Source of the DNA: Allomyces macrogynus ATCC 38327
Lineage: Eukaryota > Blastocladiomycota > Blastocladiomycetes > Blastocladiales > Blastocladiaceae
Direction of reading: 5' to 3'
Assembly (NCBI GenBank): GCA_000151295.1
Contig: GG745338.1
Coordinates: forward strand, 1,338,173-1,399,422
Length of the DNA stretch: 61,250 bases
Part shown: piece by piece, positions 46,847 through 57,616 of the stretch
Layout: the number at the start of each line of letters is the position of its first letter
Position numbering within the stretch: position 1 is the stretch's first letter
The notes under the pieces: generated by a model
What the model saw: the letters and a program-made list of their open reading frames with translations, nothing else
Told to the model about the DNA's origin: nothing
Databases searched by the model: none
Program-made: the position numbers and the translations under genes

Positions 46847-49800
46847 ACCGACGCGCACGCCGCGCACAACTGTGCCAAGCCCCTCAAGGAAATCCACCTC
46901 AAGTACTGGCGCATACGAAAGGTGCCCGCCGACAAGCGAGTATGGACCGTCTCGGCTTGGGCGACCGACGCGCCCCAGTGACTGATTCGATCCTTGCCGC
47001 GCAGTTTATCAAGCATAACCGATATTGGATCGTGGTCGAGGGCCTCCTCGACGACAAGGTGCCGTCAATTTCCGCCCTTGCGCCGCGCGTTCGCGGGGGG
47101 CCAGGATGCCAGCACGGTCGCGGGCTGCCGAGCACGCGCGCAAATGGCTTCCCAGGCACCGTCGTTGCCCTTGTGCGCGCGCTCGCATCGCCCGCGGACC
47201 GTGTGAGACCGCTGCTGCGGGTCCCGCGCGCGCGTGGAGCCAGTGCACGCGTCTGGACGTATCGGGCAGCCGTTAACCCCCCCCCCCCCCCCCCCATTAT
47301 CACGCTTTGGCTCTCCCCTGCCTTCTCCCTCTCTCCCGTTCTCCGCCTCCTCCAGGTCTGGCACTCGTCGGTCGTCAGCGAGCGCGTCTCGGCACACGCC
47401 GTGAAAACCTTCACCGGATCAACCTACCGCCTGCTCGGCCACTTGAACGACAAGTGGATCGACCGCGCCACGTTTGCGCCTGTCGTCGACCACTTCCGTG
47501 CTGGATTCCCGAGCAACTGGGTGGAACTGATCGACAATTTGTTTGCCGACTCGCAGTGTACGTCCTTGTCGTCGGTCCGTCTGATGCGGGACGTGATGAA
47601 AGCTCATTCTCGGGCCGTATGCCCTCCAGGTAACCCGGCCGACGTGTCCGACGCGACCACCGACTCGGACGACAGCAACGACGACTCGGACGAAGAACTC
47701 GTGCACCTGGACCCGGACTCGGACGACGACGACGACGACGACCTCCTGCCCGTTTCCTCGGCTTCAAACGACGCCGGCATCAAGTCGGGCTCGTCCGAAT
47801 CGGGCGACCTGATCCCGCTCCCTGTCGCGGCCACCGACCTCGCTGCGAATCCGCAGCGGCAGCCGACGCCCATGCTCAGTCCGGCCGTGTTTGACTACCC
47901 GGGCACCACGCCGTCGCCGACGGCCGAACGCACGCCGCGGCAAGCGCTCGCAACCCCGGAACCCGACGACGCGCCGGCGAAATTGGCGCACGGGATGGCG
48001 GCACTCGCGATCCCGGGCCCGCTGATCCCGCTGCATGCTGCCGCTAGCGGTGGTAAGTTCGACCAGTTCCCCGCGCCGGCGAACCGCGACGCCGTCGTCA
48101 TGGTCGCGGCCACCCGCCCCACGACCACCTACACTGCTGGCGCGACGGCCGTCTTCACGGCACTCGCCACCGCCGGTGGCGGCAAACTCGCCAACGGCCT
48201 CCCCGCCTTCGGCGGCGACGAAACCGACAGCGACGACGAGGCCGTCATGGAACTCGACCCCGAAGAGGATGACGACGACCTCCCTCTCCCCGCTCCGTCC
48301 ACCACGACGGCGTCGCCGACCCCGATCCCGCCGTCCGTCGCGAGCCCCGCGCTCCCCACTTCTGACGAGACCGAGACCGACCCGGCCATCGAACTCGACA
48401 GCTTGCTCGCGGTCCTCGCCGCGCCGCAGCACGCGTTTGCGCCGGCGCCGCCGGAGATTGAGCAGGCCATGGATGAGGTATTGCGTGCCTCGCAGGGGCA
48501 GGTGCAGAATGGGCCGGCTGCTAACGCGGCCGGCCCGTCGCACCCGCCGGCCGGGTTAGGACCACAGTTGCGATCTTCTCCGCCGGCGCCAGTGGTTGCG
48601 GTCGAGTTGCCCGAGGACGGGTTGGTGGGGGACGGTGGGGTACACTCGCACGCTCCGCCGCCGGGGACACGATTGCGATCTCGCGTATGGCCTGGTGCGA
48701 CTAACGCGGTGGATAGGGATGGGGGCCGTGCGGGCGCGGTGTGTGACGGTGGGGACGTGGTCATGGACGAGGCGCCGGTGGATACGGAGCGCAGGGCGGG
48801 TGTCGAGCAGCAGCAGGTGGAGCGCGCGACTACCGACCTGCACCAGCAGCTGCAGATTGAGCGTGCGACAACGGACCAGCAGCAGCAGCAGCAGTCGGTC
48901 TTCATGGAGCAGCGCCAGCAGCCGGACGTCACGCAGCAGCAGCGCGAGCAGCCCAACGTTATGCAGCAGCACCTGCAGCCAGACGTTACCGAGCAGCCGG
49001 GCGTCATGGAGCAGCCGCAGCGCGACATGGAGCAGTTCCAGCAGTTCGACACTGCGGAGCAGTCGCAGCCGGCCAAGCACAACAATGACAACAGCCCGGC
49101 GACTACGGACCCGGGCGCGCGCGACACGGGCCTGGCCGAGCAGCTCATTGTCGGTGGTGACACCACGGCGCCGCGCGTCGTCGAGTCGCCCGCTCGTGGC
49201 AGTGCCGGTGCGACCACGAACCCGGACCCGCATTGTTGTGCCGCGTTGCCTGGCGCGTGCCGTCGCGGGGTTTATCCCGGCTCACAGCTGCATAAAACCA
49301 AGTAGCAGCAGCAGTAGGAGCAGTAGTGAGAAAAGCAGCAGCGGGAAAACGAAGACCGCGGCCACGCTGGGAACGGCGACGGCGCAAACGGCAACGCCGG
49401 ATGCAATACCTGGCCGACGGCAAGGCTCGGTGGTCCCGGGGTTATCGATTGCGCCGCCAAGTGTGAATGACGCGTTTACTGGCAGACCGCGGTTCTCGTT
49501 GCCGCCGCCATTGACGCCCGGATCACGGACGCGGCACGGAGGAGCGCGTCGTACGGGGGCGCCGGGGTCGCCGTCGCAGGACGGTGCGGGGATTGAGACG
49601 GTCGTCACGTCGACGGTCACGGTCCTGCCGTCGTTTGCGCCGGTTCCGATGCGCGTGGAGACGCCGACAGCGGCGGCCACGCGTGGAACGTCTTCGCCGT
49701 CGCGCACGCCCGCGCCAGGGTTGTTGTCGCCGACGAGCGCGTTTGTGACCAGCGCACCCGCCCCGCCGCCCGCAGTGAGCGTGCTCGCGTCACCGTCGCG

Positions 49801-51538
49801 CGCGAGCGCCTCTGGGCCGGTGAGCGCTCACGCGTTGACGAACGTGCCTACGATGCCAAACGTGCCGATGTTCACGAGCGTGCCCACGTTCACCAGCCCA
49901 CCCACGTTCACGAGCCCGCCGGCCGCATTGGCGAGCGCGCTGACGTTCACGGCTGCGCCCACTTTTACGAGCGCGACCACGTCCAGGAACGCAGCCGAGC
50001 CGAGCCCTGCTCCGGCCGCGCCCGCGCGACAAAAGCAGAAACGGTCGCGCGCGGCCAAGAAGGCCACAACAGCTGAGTCGAACGTGGTCGTGTCGGCCGT
50101 CTCGACACCGACCCGCGCTTCCGTTCCGCCGCCCGTTGAAGTACAAGACGACGCCGAGCCGCAACCACAACCGGCCCGGAAGAAACTGGGTAGGAAGGCA
50201 GCAGCGTCTACCGGTGCGAGCTCGACGACGTCGCGTCGGTCTCGGGCGGCTTCTGCAACCTCGTCCGCACCCACTCGTACAGAACCGGAGCCGTCGCCTG
50301 ACGCTAACGGCGAGGACACGGCGGTGCCCATGGACTTGGGCATGGCGATCCCCGAGCCGGCGTCTGCGGCCGTGACGCCGCCTGCGCCGCGACCGGAGCG
50401 TACGGTAGCGTCCCCGACGCGGTCACCTCCAGCGCCGGCTTTGGCACCGTCCCCCGCACGCTCTTCGGCGAGTTCGGGCACGGGCACATCGGTTTCTCGG
50501 CGTCTCGTCATTGACGCCGTCGAGGTGATTGTCCCGGCGCGTCCGTACCGCCGTGTGCGCCGCACTGATGGGGCTGCCGTGTCGGCTCCTGCGTCTCCGC
50601 CCGCGCCCGCCGTTTCACCTCCCCGCGCACGGCGCGCAATTGCTCTGCCACCTGCGGCAGCAGATGTCGACATGCAGGTTGATGATGAGGAGGGTACCGC
50701 GCCGCCGCCACCGCCGCCGGCGCCCAAACGTGCCCCGACGCAGCGCGCAGCCAAGCGGTCGGGGCGCAAGTCGCCGGTCGTGCCGCCCGCCGCGGCCAAG
50801 ATCACCACGGCCGTGTCACGTAAGCGCGCACGGTCCCCTGAGCGCTCCTCGTCGCAACAAGAGGACGAGGTACCTGCTCCGCCCGTGGCTAGCTCCTCGG
50901 ACACCACCGGCGCGGCGAGCGCCACTGCCGCCACGGCCGCGGCACCACCCGCACAGGACCTGGCCATTGTCGCGCGCCCACCGAAACGCATGCGGTCGCT
51001 GTCAGCCAACTCGGCCCCGGCCTCGCCGCTCAACCGCGACGTGTGGTTCCGGCGACCCACGGCGCCGTCCTCGTCGTCCACGGCCACGACCGCATCGCAC
51101 CCGAGCACGCCGACTCCGCCCTTGCGCCCCGCCGTCGCTTCCGCCAATGCCACTCCAGCTGCGGTCGTCGCGACACCCGCGCCTGCGTCCGTGCCCGCGT
51201 CGACCGTTGCGGTCACGCCCGCGACGCCCCAGATCATGATGCCGATCTTTATCAACCCGGTGTTTTTCGTGGGTGCGACCGCGCCCGAAACGGCGGCCGC
51301 GGCCGTGGCGCACCACCCAGGCGGCAGTGCGCAGACGCCCGGAGATCCCGCGGCGGCTGGTTTGGCGCCACCGGCGACGCCCGGTGCTGCTGCGGCCGTG
51401 CCCGCGGCGGCCATGGGCATGTCGATGCTGCAGGAAATGACGCAGTTGCTTGGGCGGTACTTTGCGCAGGCCGGGGTCGCGATGCGTCCGGCCGCGCATC
51501 CGGGGCAGCAGCCGCCGTCGGGGCCCAGCCAACCGTAA
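46847..51538 (+). CDS. SANTA-domain protein (KNL2/MIS18BP1-like) with long disordered tail, 5' end missing
   Basis: Visible exons 46847-46921, 47005-47058, 47356-47557 and 47630 onward join in phase. They encode a SANTA domain in order: EIHLKYWRIRKFIKHNRYWI, VVEGLLDDKVWHSSVVSERV, VKTFTGSTYRLLGHLN, VDHFRAGFPSNWVELIDNLF. In animals and plants SANTA proteins (MIS18BP1, KNL2) help load centromeric histone CENP-A. The tail has an Asp/Ser-rich acidic block, a Gln-rich stretch (~48800-49080), VPTFTSPP repeats (~49850-49960), and basic KR patches. The frame ending at TAG 49303-49305 gives way to a second frame open to TAA at 51538 with the same composition, so one more intron or a frameshift lies near 49200-49330; I could not place it. 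A KRSGRKSPVVPP stretch recalls part of a CENPC-like motif but lacks its Trp. Confidence 0.7.
47277..47295. repeat. Poly-C tract, about 19 nt
   Basis: An uninterrupted run of C lies inside the 297-nt SANTA-gene intron (47059-47355). Such tracts are prone to length error and can form i-motif/G-quadruplex structures. Confidence 0.9.
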
Positions 51539-52270
51539 AGTTGGGTTTGATATCTGTCCACCGACGCTCGCGCGTGTGCTCGGCGGTCGTCCACCCTGCG
51601 GCCGGTCGGCACGGTCCAGTGTTGACTCGATCCTCCCTCTGATTCCCCTGGTTTGTCGCGTCTCGTTTGTGCTCGCTTTTTTTTCGGTGTCGTGCGCTGT
51701 TGTCTGTTGCTGTTTTCGGTTTGTGAATTTCAACGGGCAGAAATGAAGTCGGCCAACGCGCTCCACGCTCTCCACTTTCTTCCATTCTGAACCTGAGAAA
51801 TGAGACCCTCTCCGATGTTTCCCGACGCGACTGATATTTATGTAACTCACACGTGCGATGCGTCTGGCAAGGAAATGGCCGCGTGCTAACTGCCTCCACC
51901 ACTTCGAATCTTTGGCATCCACCGAGAATCACGACGACAACAACGACAACTTGTCGCAACTTGGCCGCTGTAATTGGTCTGTACCGATGCGGTCCATGCC
52001 GTCCAGTTTCGCCCATGATCAGCCCTTTGCTTCCCGTCCAACCCATCGAGCGCGTGGTGGCCAAGCGCGAACCAGAGTGCCACGCTGATCTGGGTCATGC
52101 AACTTATTATTTGGTCCATTTGCACCACGCGCCCGGTCGAACGGGCAAGTGCAACGCGGAACTGCATCATTGCGCTCGTCTCGATCTCGACCATGACCGT
52201 GCACCCCGTCGCTGCTGCATCTGACGGCGATCCACTCGCTCGCTCCGCCAACAGACCGAACCACAACGCC
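51539..52270. other. Intergenic region before KGD4
   Basis: 3' region of the SANTA gene and promoter side of KGD4. A T-rich stretch at 51650-51730 is probably 3' UTR. No other gene is supported. Confidence 0.5.
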
Positions 52271-52525
52271 ATGGCCGTCCTGACGCAATTCGTCCGCGCG
52301 CACACGCCGCTCATCAAGTTTCTCGGCCCGCGCCACCTCCTGCGTAACGCCCAGCCCGCTGCCTCGGCTGCCGCTTCGGCACCGCGGCCTGCCGCTGCTC
52401 CCGCATCGTCCACGTACTCGGCGGCCGGCGGCGAGCCCGGCGTGAAGCGCGGTACGGTGCCGTTTTCCGACGCTGAGATCGAGGCGATTCAGCTGGGCGG
52501 TGCTGGGTTCACGCTGTCGTTCTAA
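52271..52525 (+). CDS. KGD4/MRPS36-like subunit of the 2-oxoglutarate dehydrogenase complex
   Basis: A single exon of 84 aa. KGD4 anchors the E3 component to the 2-oxoglutarate dehydrogenase core in the mitochondrial matrix. The N-terminus FVRAHTPLIKFLGPRH matches the family's conserved HTPLIKF[IL]G[KP]R segment, and the C-terminus FSDAEIEAIQLGGA matches its [ED]xExI[EN]xGGA end. The Ala/Pro-rich middle is short and variable as in other fungi. The ATG at 52271 in a CGCCATGG context is preferred to upstream in-frame codons at 52097. There is no separate cleavable presequence, as in yeast. Confidence 0.8.
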   Translation: MAVLTQFVRAHTPLIKFLGPRHLLRNAQPAASAAASAPRPAAAPASSTYSAAGGEPGVKRGTVPFSDAEIEAIQLGGAGFTLSF

Positions 52526-53365
52526 AGAGGGTACGCTCGAGTTTTGGCATTTTGTTGGATTGAAGGATCGAGCTGACCGAGTTGGAAGTAGAGGTGCGCG
52601 TTCGGGCTCATGCCCCGCAGAATGGAATAGCCGAGTGTCGTTATTGCGTTTGATTTGATCCAGTCCACCAATTTTGAGCCCTCCACGCTTTGTGTTTGCT
52701 GCCGTGCGCGCGCACGGTCCTGTTGCGGACCCGCCGTGCGATGAAACCAATGATTGCCGGAGAAAATGGGAATGCGCGGGGACCCACCGTGCCTACAATA
52801 CTGATCCGTGTCGCTGTCGTGAAGTAGACGCGGTGCTGACATGGCCGGGTGGAGAAGATGGCGAACACGTTGCACCATCGTGTCGTGCGAAAGGAAGAGT
52901 TTATAGAGCGCTTCCAACGTATCATTCTCCGCGAGGAGCACCTGGCACCGCCCGTGGGTGCTGATCGTGGTGCAAAAAACATGCCGGTCAGCGTTGAATA
53001 GGGGCCCGTATCGACCAAAATACGGGTGTTAAATGGGCCAATGATTTCAGCTTGACTCAAGTCGTTGTGTTGATGCTCAATGGTTTGCTTCATGAACATG
53101 CTACAACGCGCTTTCACAACACATCGTGCCCAAGCCAAGGCCATCCTATTGTCGTGGTAACGTCCAAATGGTGGAAAGAATCTCAGGCTTGCTGAGAAAT
53201 CGACCAAAAGGAGCACCGTATATTGCCTAGTAATAAAGAAAACTATTCCACTCGTTTCTCATTCCACCCTCCCACCCATCATCCGACCTCCCTCCTCCCA
53301 TCACGACTTTGGTTCCGTCAATTCCATTTCAGCGAAGGAAGCACGGTCTGCGGTCGAGGGCGGCA
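52526..53365. other. Intergenic region, perhaps decayed coding sequence
   Basis: On the minus strand two overlapping frames (53216-52641 and 52941-52522) look mildly protein-like (ENDTLEALYKLFLSHDTMVQ in one). They lie in different frames with no clear splice sites, and no domain is recognised. The base composition is more AT-rich than the genes around it. Confidence 0.3.
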
Positions 53366-54886
53366 TCAGCCCTCCGCGCCGGCGCAACCAGCGATAACGA
53401 GAGTCGCGGGGCACGGGAGGATCTTGTTCGTCTTGACGCGAACCGCGGGTGGAGAAGGTGCGCGTTGGTCGAGAGCGTGGACCGGCTCGTTCTTGACGAA
53501 GAATGAAGGCGGTGGATCATACGTCGCAACGTCGCCGGTGTTCCTGCCGCGCGTGGTCGATGGCGGTGGGGTCGGGTGGGACATGGATGATGGCGGGGCG
53601 GCTGCGGCGAGGGTCGATGGTGTGCCCGTGGATAGGCGCGCGTGTGCTGCCGCGGGCGTGGAGGTGCCGTCCCAAATTGCGCGCGCTGCTGCCACCTGCT
53701 ATTGCTGCTGTTGCTGCTGCTGCCGCGCCTTGGTCGGCAACCGTGCGAGCACGGGCGCGTCGGCCGGCCGTGACAATCGGGCCAGAGTGCTGTCGCCACG
53801 GGTCCCTGATGGGGTCGGTGTCGGGCGAACACTTGACGATGAGGAGGACGAAGCTGTCGGCGCCGGAGAGGGCGCCGGCAGTTGGACTTGGCCCATGCGC
53901 GGTGGAGGTGGCTGTAATGGCGGCAGCGATGGTGCGGAGACGCAGTCGAAGCTGTCATGGACGTCGACTTCGCCGTTGCTGTCGATCTCGCTCAAGTCGG
54001 AGGAATCGGCCGAGGAAGCGATTTGTCGAGCTGGCGCCGCTCGCGCAAAGGACACCGTGGATGAGCGACTGCCAAATTGTCAGGGAAACGAGAAATCATG
54101 GACGTACCGAATCGGGCAGGAGGGGCGGCCGGTTCAGCAGCAGCACGAGCGGCGGGAGCGGCAGGAGCGGCAGGAGCAGGGGTCGGGGTTGTAGTTGCGG
54201 CGGCAGCGGCCGTGTTCCGATCCAGGCTAGAGACATGCGCCAAGAGCGAGTTAGTATTTCTATGCGATCCGCACCAGTTGGACCTCAATCTCCGTACCGT
54301 TTCGCGTGATTCCAGTTATTGAGGCACCCGCAGCACAGCGTGATCGCAAACCGCACAATCGGCACGTCGCGCTCGCGCGCCGCGCACTTGACGGCGTTCC
54401 AGTAAGGCGACGTGGCCAAGAACTTCTTGATATGTTTCCCGACCGTGGCCAAATCCACGAGCACCCCTAGACACGGCGCGCGGGGGCGGCGCGTGTCAAC
54501 ATCGGTGCCAAACCCACGCCCCGATCGAGCGGATGGGCGTAATATTATACCTTTACTGATTTCGGACGGCGGCAAGTCGGCGGCGCGCTCGCAATTTTTC
54601 CCGTCCATGAGGGCGCGGCACGGTTCGGGCGCCGTGGCCGTGTCGGGAATTGTCGCAAAGCACTTGGCGCACGCAAAGCAGTGGCCCGGGTGTGGACGTA
54701 CTTGCCCGCACCGAATCCGCGAGGAGTTACAAGATTCACCAGGTAGAGCGTTTGCTGCGCGTGCCGAGGAAGTTGCGGCGAGTCATCGGACGCGTCCGAG
54801 GGCGTGGTCGGTGGTGGAGTCGGCGGTGGAGGCGGCGCGTCGGCGTGCCCAAGCGAGCGGGCGGGACGTGTCGCGGTGCTGTGCAT
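53366..54886 (-). pseudogene. Cys-rich family, copy E, apparently damaged
   Basis: From the ATG at 54886 the frame reads a Pro/Ser-rich N-terminus, then GFGAGKYV as in copies B and D. The next family motif (PGHCFACAKCF) is in another frame, as if one base were missing near 54685-54690. Beyond that, exons ending near 54548 and restarting at 54475 (VLVDLATVGKHIKKFLATSP) and the hallmark ITLCCGCLNNW are well conserved. A following Ala/Pro-rich stretch, an acidic Ser-rich segment, a poly-Gln run and an in-frame TAG at 53699-53701 precede another open stretch to 53366. The usual C-terminal GY..EI helix is missing. Splicing after 54100 is unresolved. It could be a functional divergent gene if the breaks are assembly errors. 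Confidence 0.5.
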
Positions 54887-55166
54887 GATTCGGCCGAGTG
54901 CGGCAAGTTAGCGCTGGTGCAGGGCGTCGTGGAGGGCGTGGGGCCGCTGGTCGAGTTGGCCGTGGAGCCAAGCAGTTCGCCGGTCTAGACGCGCGTCCAA
55001 GTCAGACCTCGCCGTGTTCCCTGAGCGACCTGACCGTTTTCGTCCCCCCTCCGCTGACAATCAGTTCTCGCTGCAGTGAACCCAGTCTTGTCTTCCCTAA
55101 TCCTGGTCGGTATCCGTACAGTCCTCCTTCTCCACCCGTTCCCCACGCTCGCTCTCCCTCCTCTCC

Positions 55167-56494
55167 TCACTGCGACCGCCGCACCGTCAGCTCGCTATCC
55201 TGGCCGACCTCCACACTCGCCACGATCGTCGCGCGTGCCGAATTGGCGCGCGCGTTCAGCAACGCCTTGCCGCTCATTCTCGGCTTGTAATCGGAGGTGA
55301 CTGTTGACGTATTCGGCGCCGGCGTGCTCGTGCGCGGCGTCGACACGACATACCCGCCATGCGACCCCGTGTGCGACCCCGTGCCCGACGACGTGTGGCC
55401 CGTCGACAAGGCCGTGTCGTTTTTCATGATGCGCCGGATTGTGCCGAGAAACGTGCAGAAGACGCGCAGTCGGATCGACTTAATGAGGTGGTCAGGTCAG
55501 CGCTAACATCCAGAATGCGCAACATCAGATCCAAACCGTACCCCGCCGAGATACGACAACCCCCACAACGGATCGGTTGTCTTGTCGACCGCGTTCATGA
55601 CATTGCTCACGAGCAAGAACAGGCACTCGACCGCGAGCGATAATTGCACGGTGCGCAATGCGCGCTGCACGCCCGGACGTTGCGGCGCGCCGTGCGTGAC
55701 GAGCTTGGACCGCAAGTAGAGCACAAATGCGAGCGAGACGCCGAGGTTCACAATCGAGTCGTAGACGTACCAGAGCGAATATGCGAAAAACAGATCGTCC
55801 ATGTCGTTCCAGGACATGCGCGAAAACAACCACGCGGCCCACCAAATCACGACGATCCAGTACCACGAAACGTGGATCAAAGTCGCGATACCGAGCAGTT
55901 TCGTGAGTCGCGGCAGCGCCGGGCCGCACGTTCGCCAGAACCTAGACTCTGGCAAGAAACATCAGATGTCGACCCTGACCAGCGCGGGGAATAAAGCACC
56001 ACGAGTGCGCGCTCACAGAGTCGACCCGCACCGCACGAAATTGAGCGTGCCAAACACGCCGAGCCCAAACAGACTCACAATGCACGCGGCCACGTTCCAC
56101 AGGTACCCGTCAGTCTCCATGCGCGCAGCGCCGACGTAGACGCAGAGCGGGTCGATCAACTGGTGTCGTGTACGGTGAGCGACAAATGGACCGCAGCATG
56201 CCCATGGAGCAGGAAGACGCGGTAAATACCGAGCAAATCGTGACGCCGAGCAACGCCAAGTAGAATTTCGACGGGCGGCGGCGGTACATGCCAATGCACG
56301 TGCCGATATTCGTGACAAAGTTGGTCATGGTCACGCCGAGCAAAAACGACGCGGCCGACCAATAGAACACATTCTGGGCACAGAAACAGGCGGTTCGCGC
56401 GGCGGAGTGAGCTGCACGACCAGGAGGAGCAAGGGCGCGTCGAGGGGTCGGCACAGTGCCAATTTTCGAATAAACCGACCTCGGTGACGCCCAT
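55167..56494 (-). CDS. Multi-pass membrane protein, tandem paralogue 1
   Basis: Exons 56480-56494, 56230-56373, 56032-56159, 55542-55941 and 55167-55478 give 332 aa in phase. The first coding exon is only 15 nt (MGVTE). Six or seven hydrophobic helices follow: FYWSAASFLLGVTMTNFVTN, FYLALLGVTICS, VAACIVSLFGLGVFGTLNFV, ATLIHVSWYWIVVIWWAAWL, LFFAYSLWYVYDSIVNLGVS, VQLSLAVECLFLLVSNVM. The C-terminal tail (~100 residues) is Ser/Thr/Gly-rich after IRLRVFCTFLGTIRRIM. The layout resembles a 7TM receptor, but no GPCR motif (DRY, NPxxY) is seen and I do not recognise the family. Paralogue 2 lies 1.1 kb upstream in the same orientation. Confidence 0.78.
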
Positions 56495-57616
56495 GATGCT
56501 GATACGTTGGCCGTCTTGGTCCACAACGTCGCCGTGATTTAGTCGTTCGGTCGGTCGAGGAGAGAATCGTGCAGCACCGCGCAGCGTAGTGGGAGCAGCG
56601 CGGAATTGGGCCGGGACGTGTTGCAGCTTCGGGATCCGTGGCAGAACGTCGTGGCGAGGGGCCACAACTGGAGTTGGTTCGGGAGGAAAGCGCGATCCAG
56701 CAATAGGCACACCGGGGAACGTCGTCGGGAGGAGCAGCAACTGAATCGTGGCACCTGCATCGTCGCGCCAAGGCCAACCAAGCGTGCAACTTCACTGTGG
56801 CCGTACTGGCGGAAAGTGGTCATCGCGTACGCATTGTGTTTAGGCACAGGAAAAGCGAATTTCTTGCTCTATTGTCAGGGCACATGCGTTCCCATCGTGT
56901 GCCGCTGCGAAGAGGATGGTCCGCGTCCTAATTGCAGCACAGACGCGTTTTCTTCGTGACGAAGCGCGCGGTCATGATCGTGACTGCAGAACGTTTCGAG
57001 GCCGCCACGGTGGGTTGAGTCGAGGAGACACGCGCCACGGTACCCTGAAGCCTTGACGGTACGTAGTTGAAAGGCTGTTGGCCCTCCGATGAGGGGCTGC
57101 TGCCAAGAACAGCACATGCGCCAACCGACTGGTATGGTGGTATGTCTCGCATCGCGATTTGGATTGGGTCATCCTGGCCGAGTCGAGGGGAGACGAGAAC
57201 GCGGGAATGCGCGCTCAGTGGGAGAGCGCGACAGTTTGCAGCAAGTCTCACCGCGCAAACGCCGCGGCGCCGTCGTTTTTGTCTTTGTCGAGGTGCGAGG
57301 CAACGGTGATGATAATCGTTGTGATCCTCCGCGACAGGAGACTCGAACAGGCATGGGCAAGTCACGTTCCGCACAACACGTCGTGGCAAGTATGTACCGC
57401 GAGACGCGACCTCAGTGTTCTCTCCATTCATCCCGCGTGTTCGCGTTTCTTTGACTTGGCACAACGCTGGAGAATCACAGCACAAAACACAAAACGAGCG
57501 CGTGTCAGCTAACATTGTGTGACTATTCGAAGACACCAGTCCCCCCAGTCCCAAATCATCATCTGGCGCGCGGGCGTCAATCAACCACCCTTCTCCACCC
57601 GCGGCCGCCCAACCAT
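56495..57616. other. Intergenic region between tandem membrane-protein genes
   Basis: Promoter side of paralogue 1 and 3' side of paralogue 2. Short frames on both strands have no shared family similarity. No gene is supported. Confidence 0.5.

Noticed and set aside
45702..46985. Long frames across 46529-46802
   Set aside because: Same artefact of the second assembly gap.
49828..51612. 594-codon minus-strand frame and the neighbouring frame at 48129-49217
   Set aside because: Antisense to the disordered SANTA-gene tail; composition is the mirror of that repeat-rich region and has no domain.
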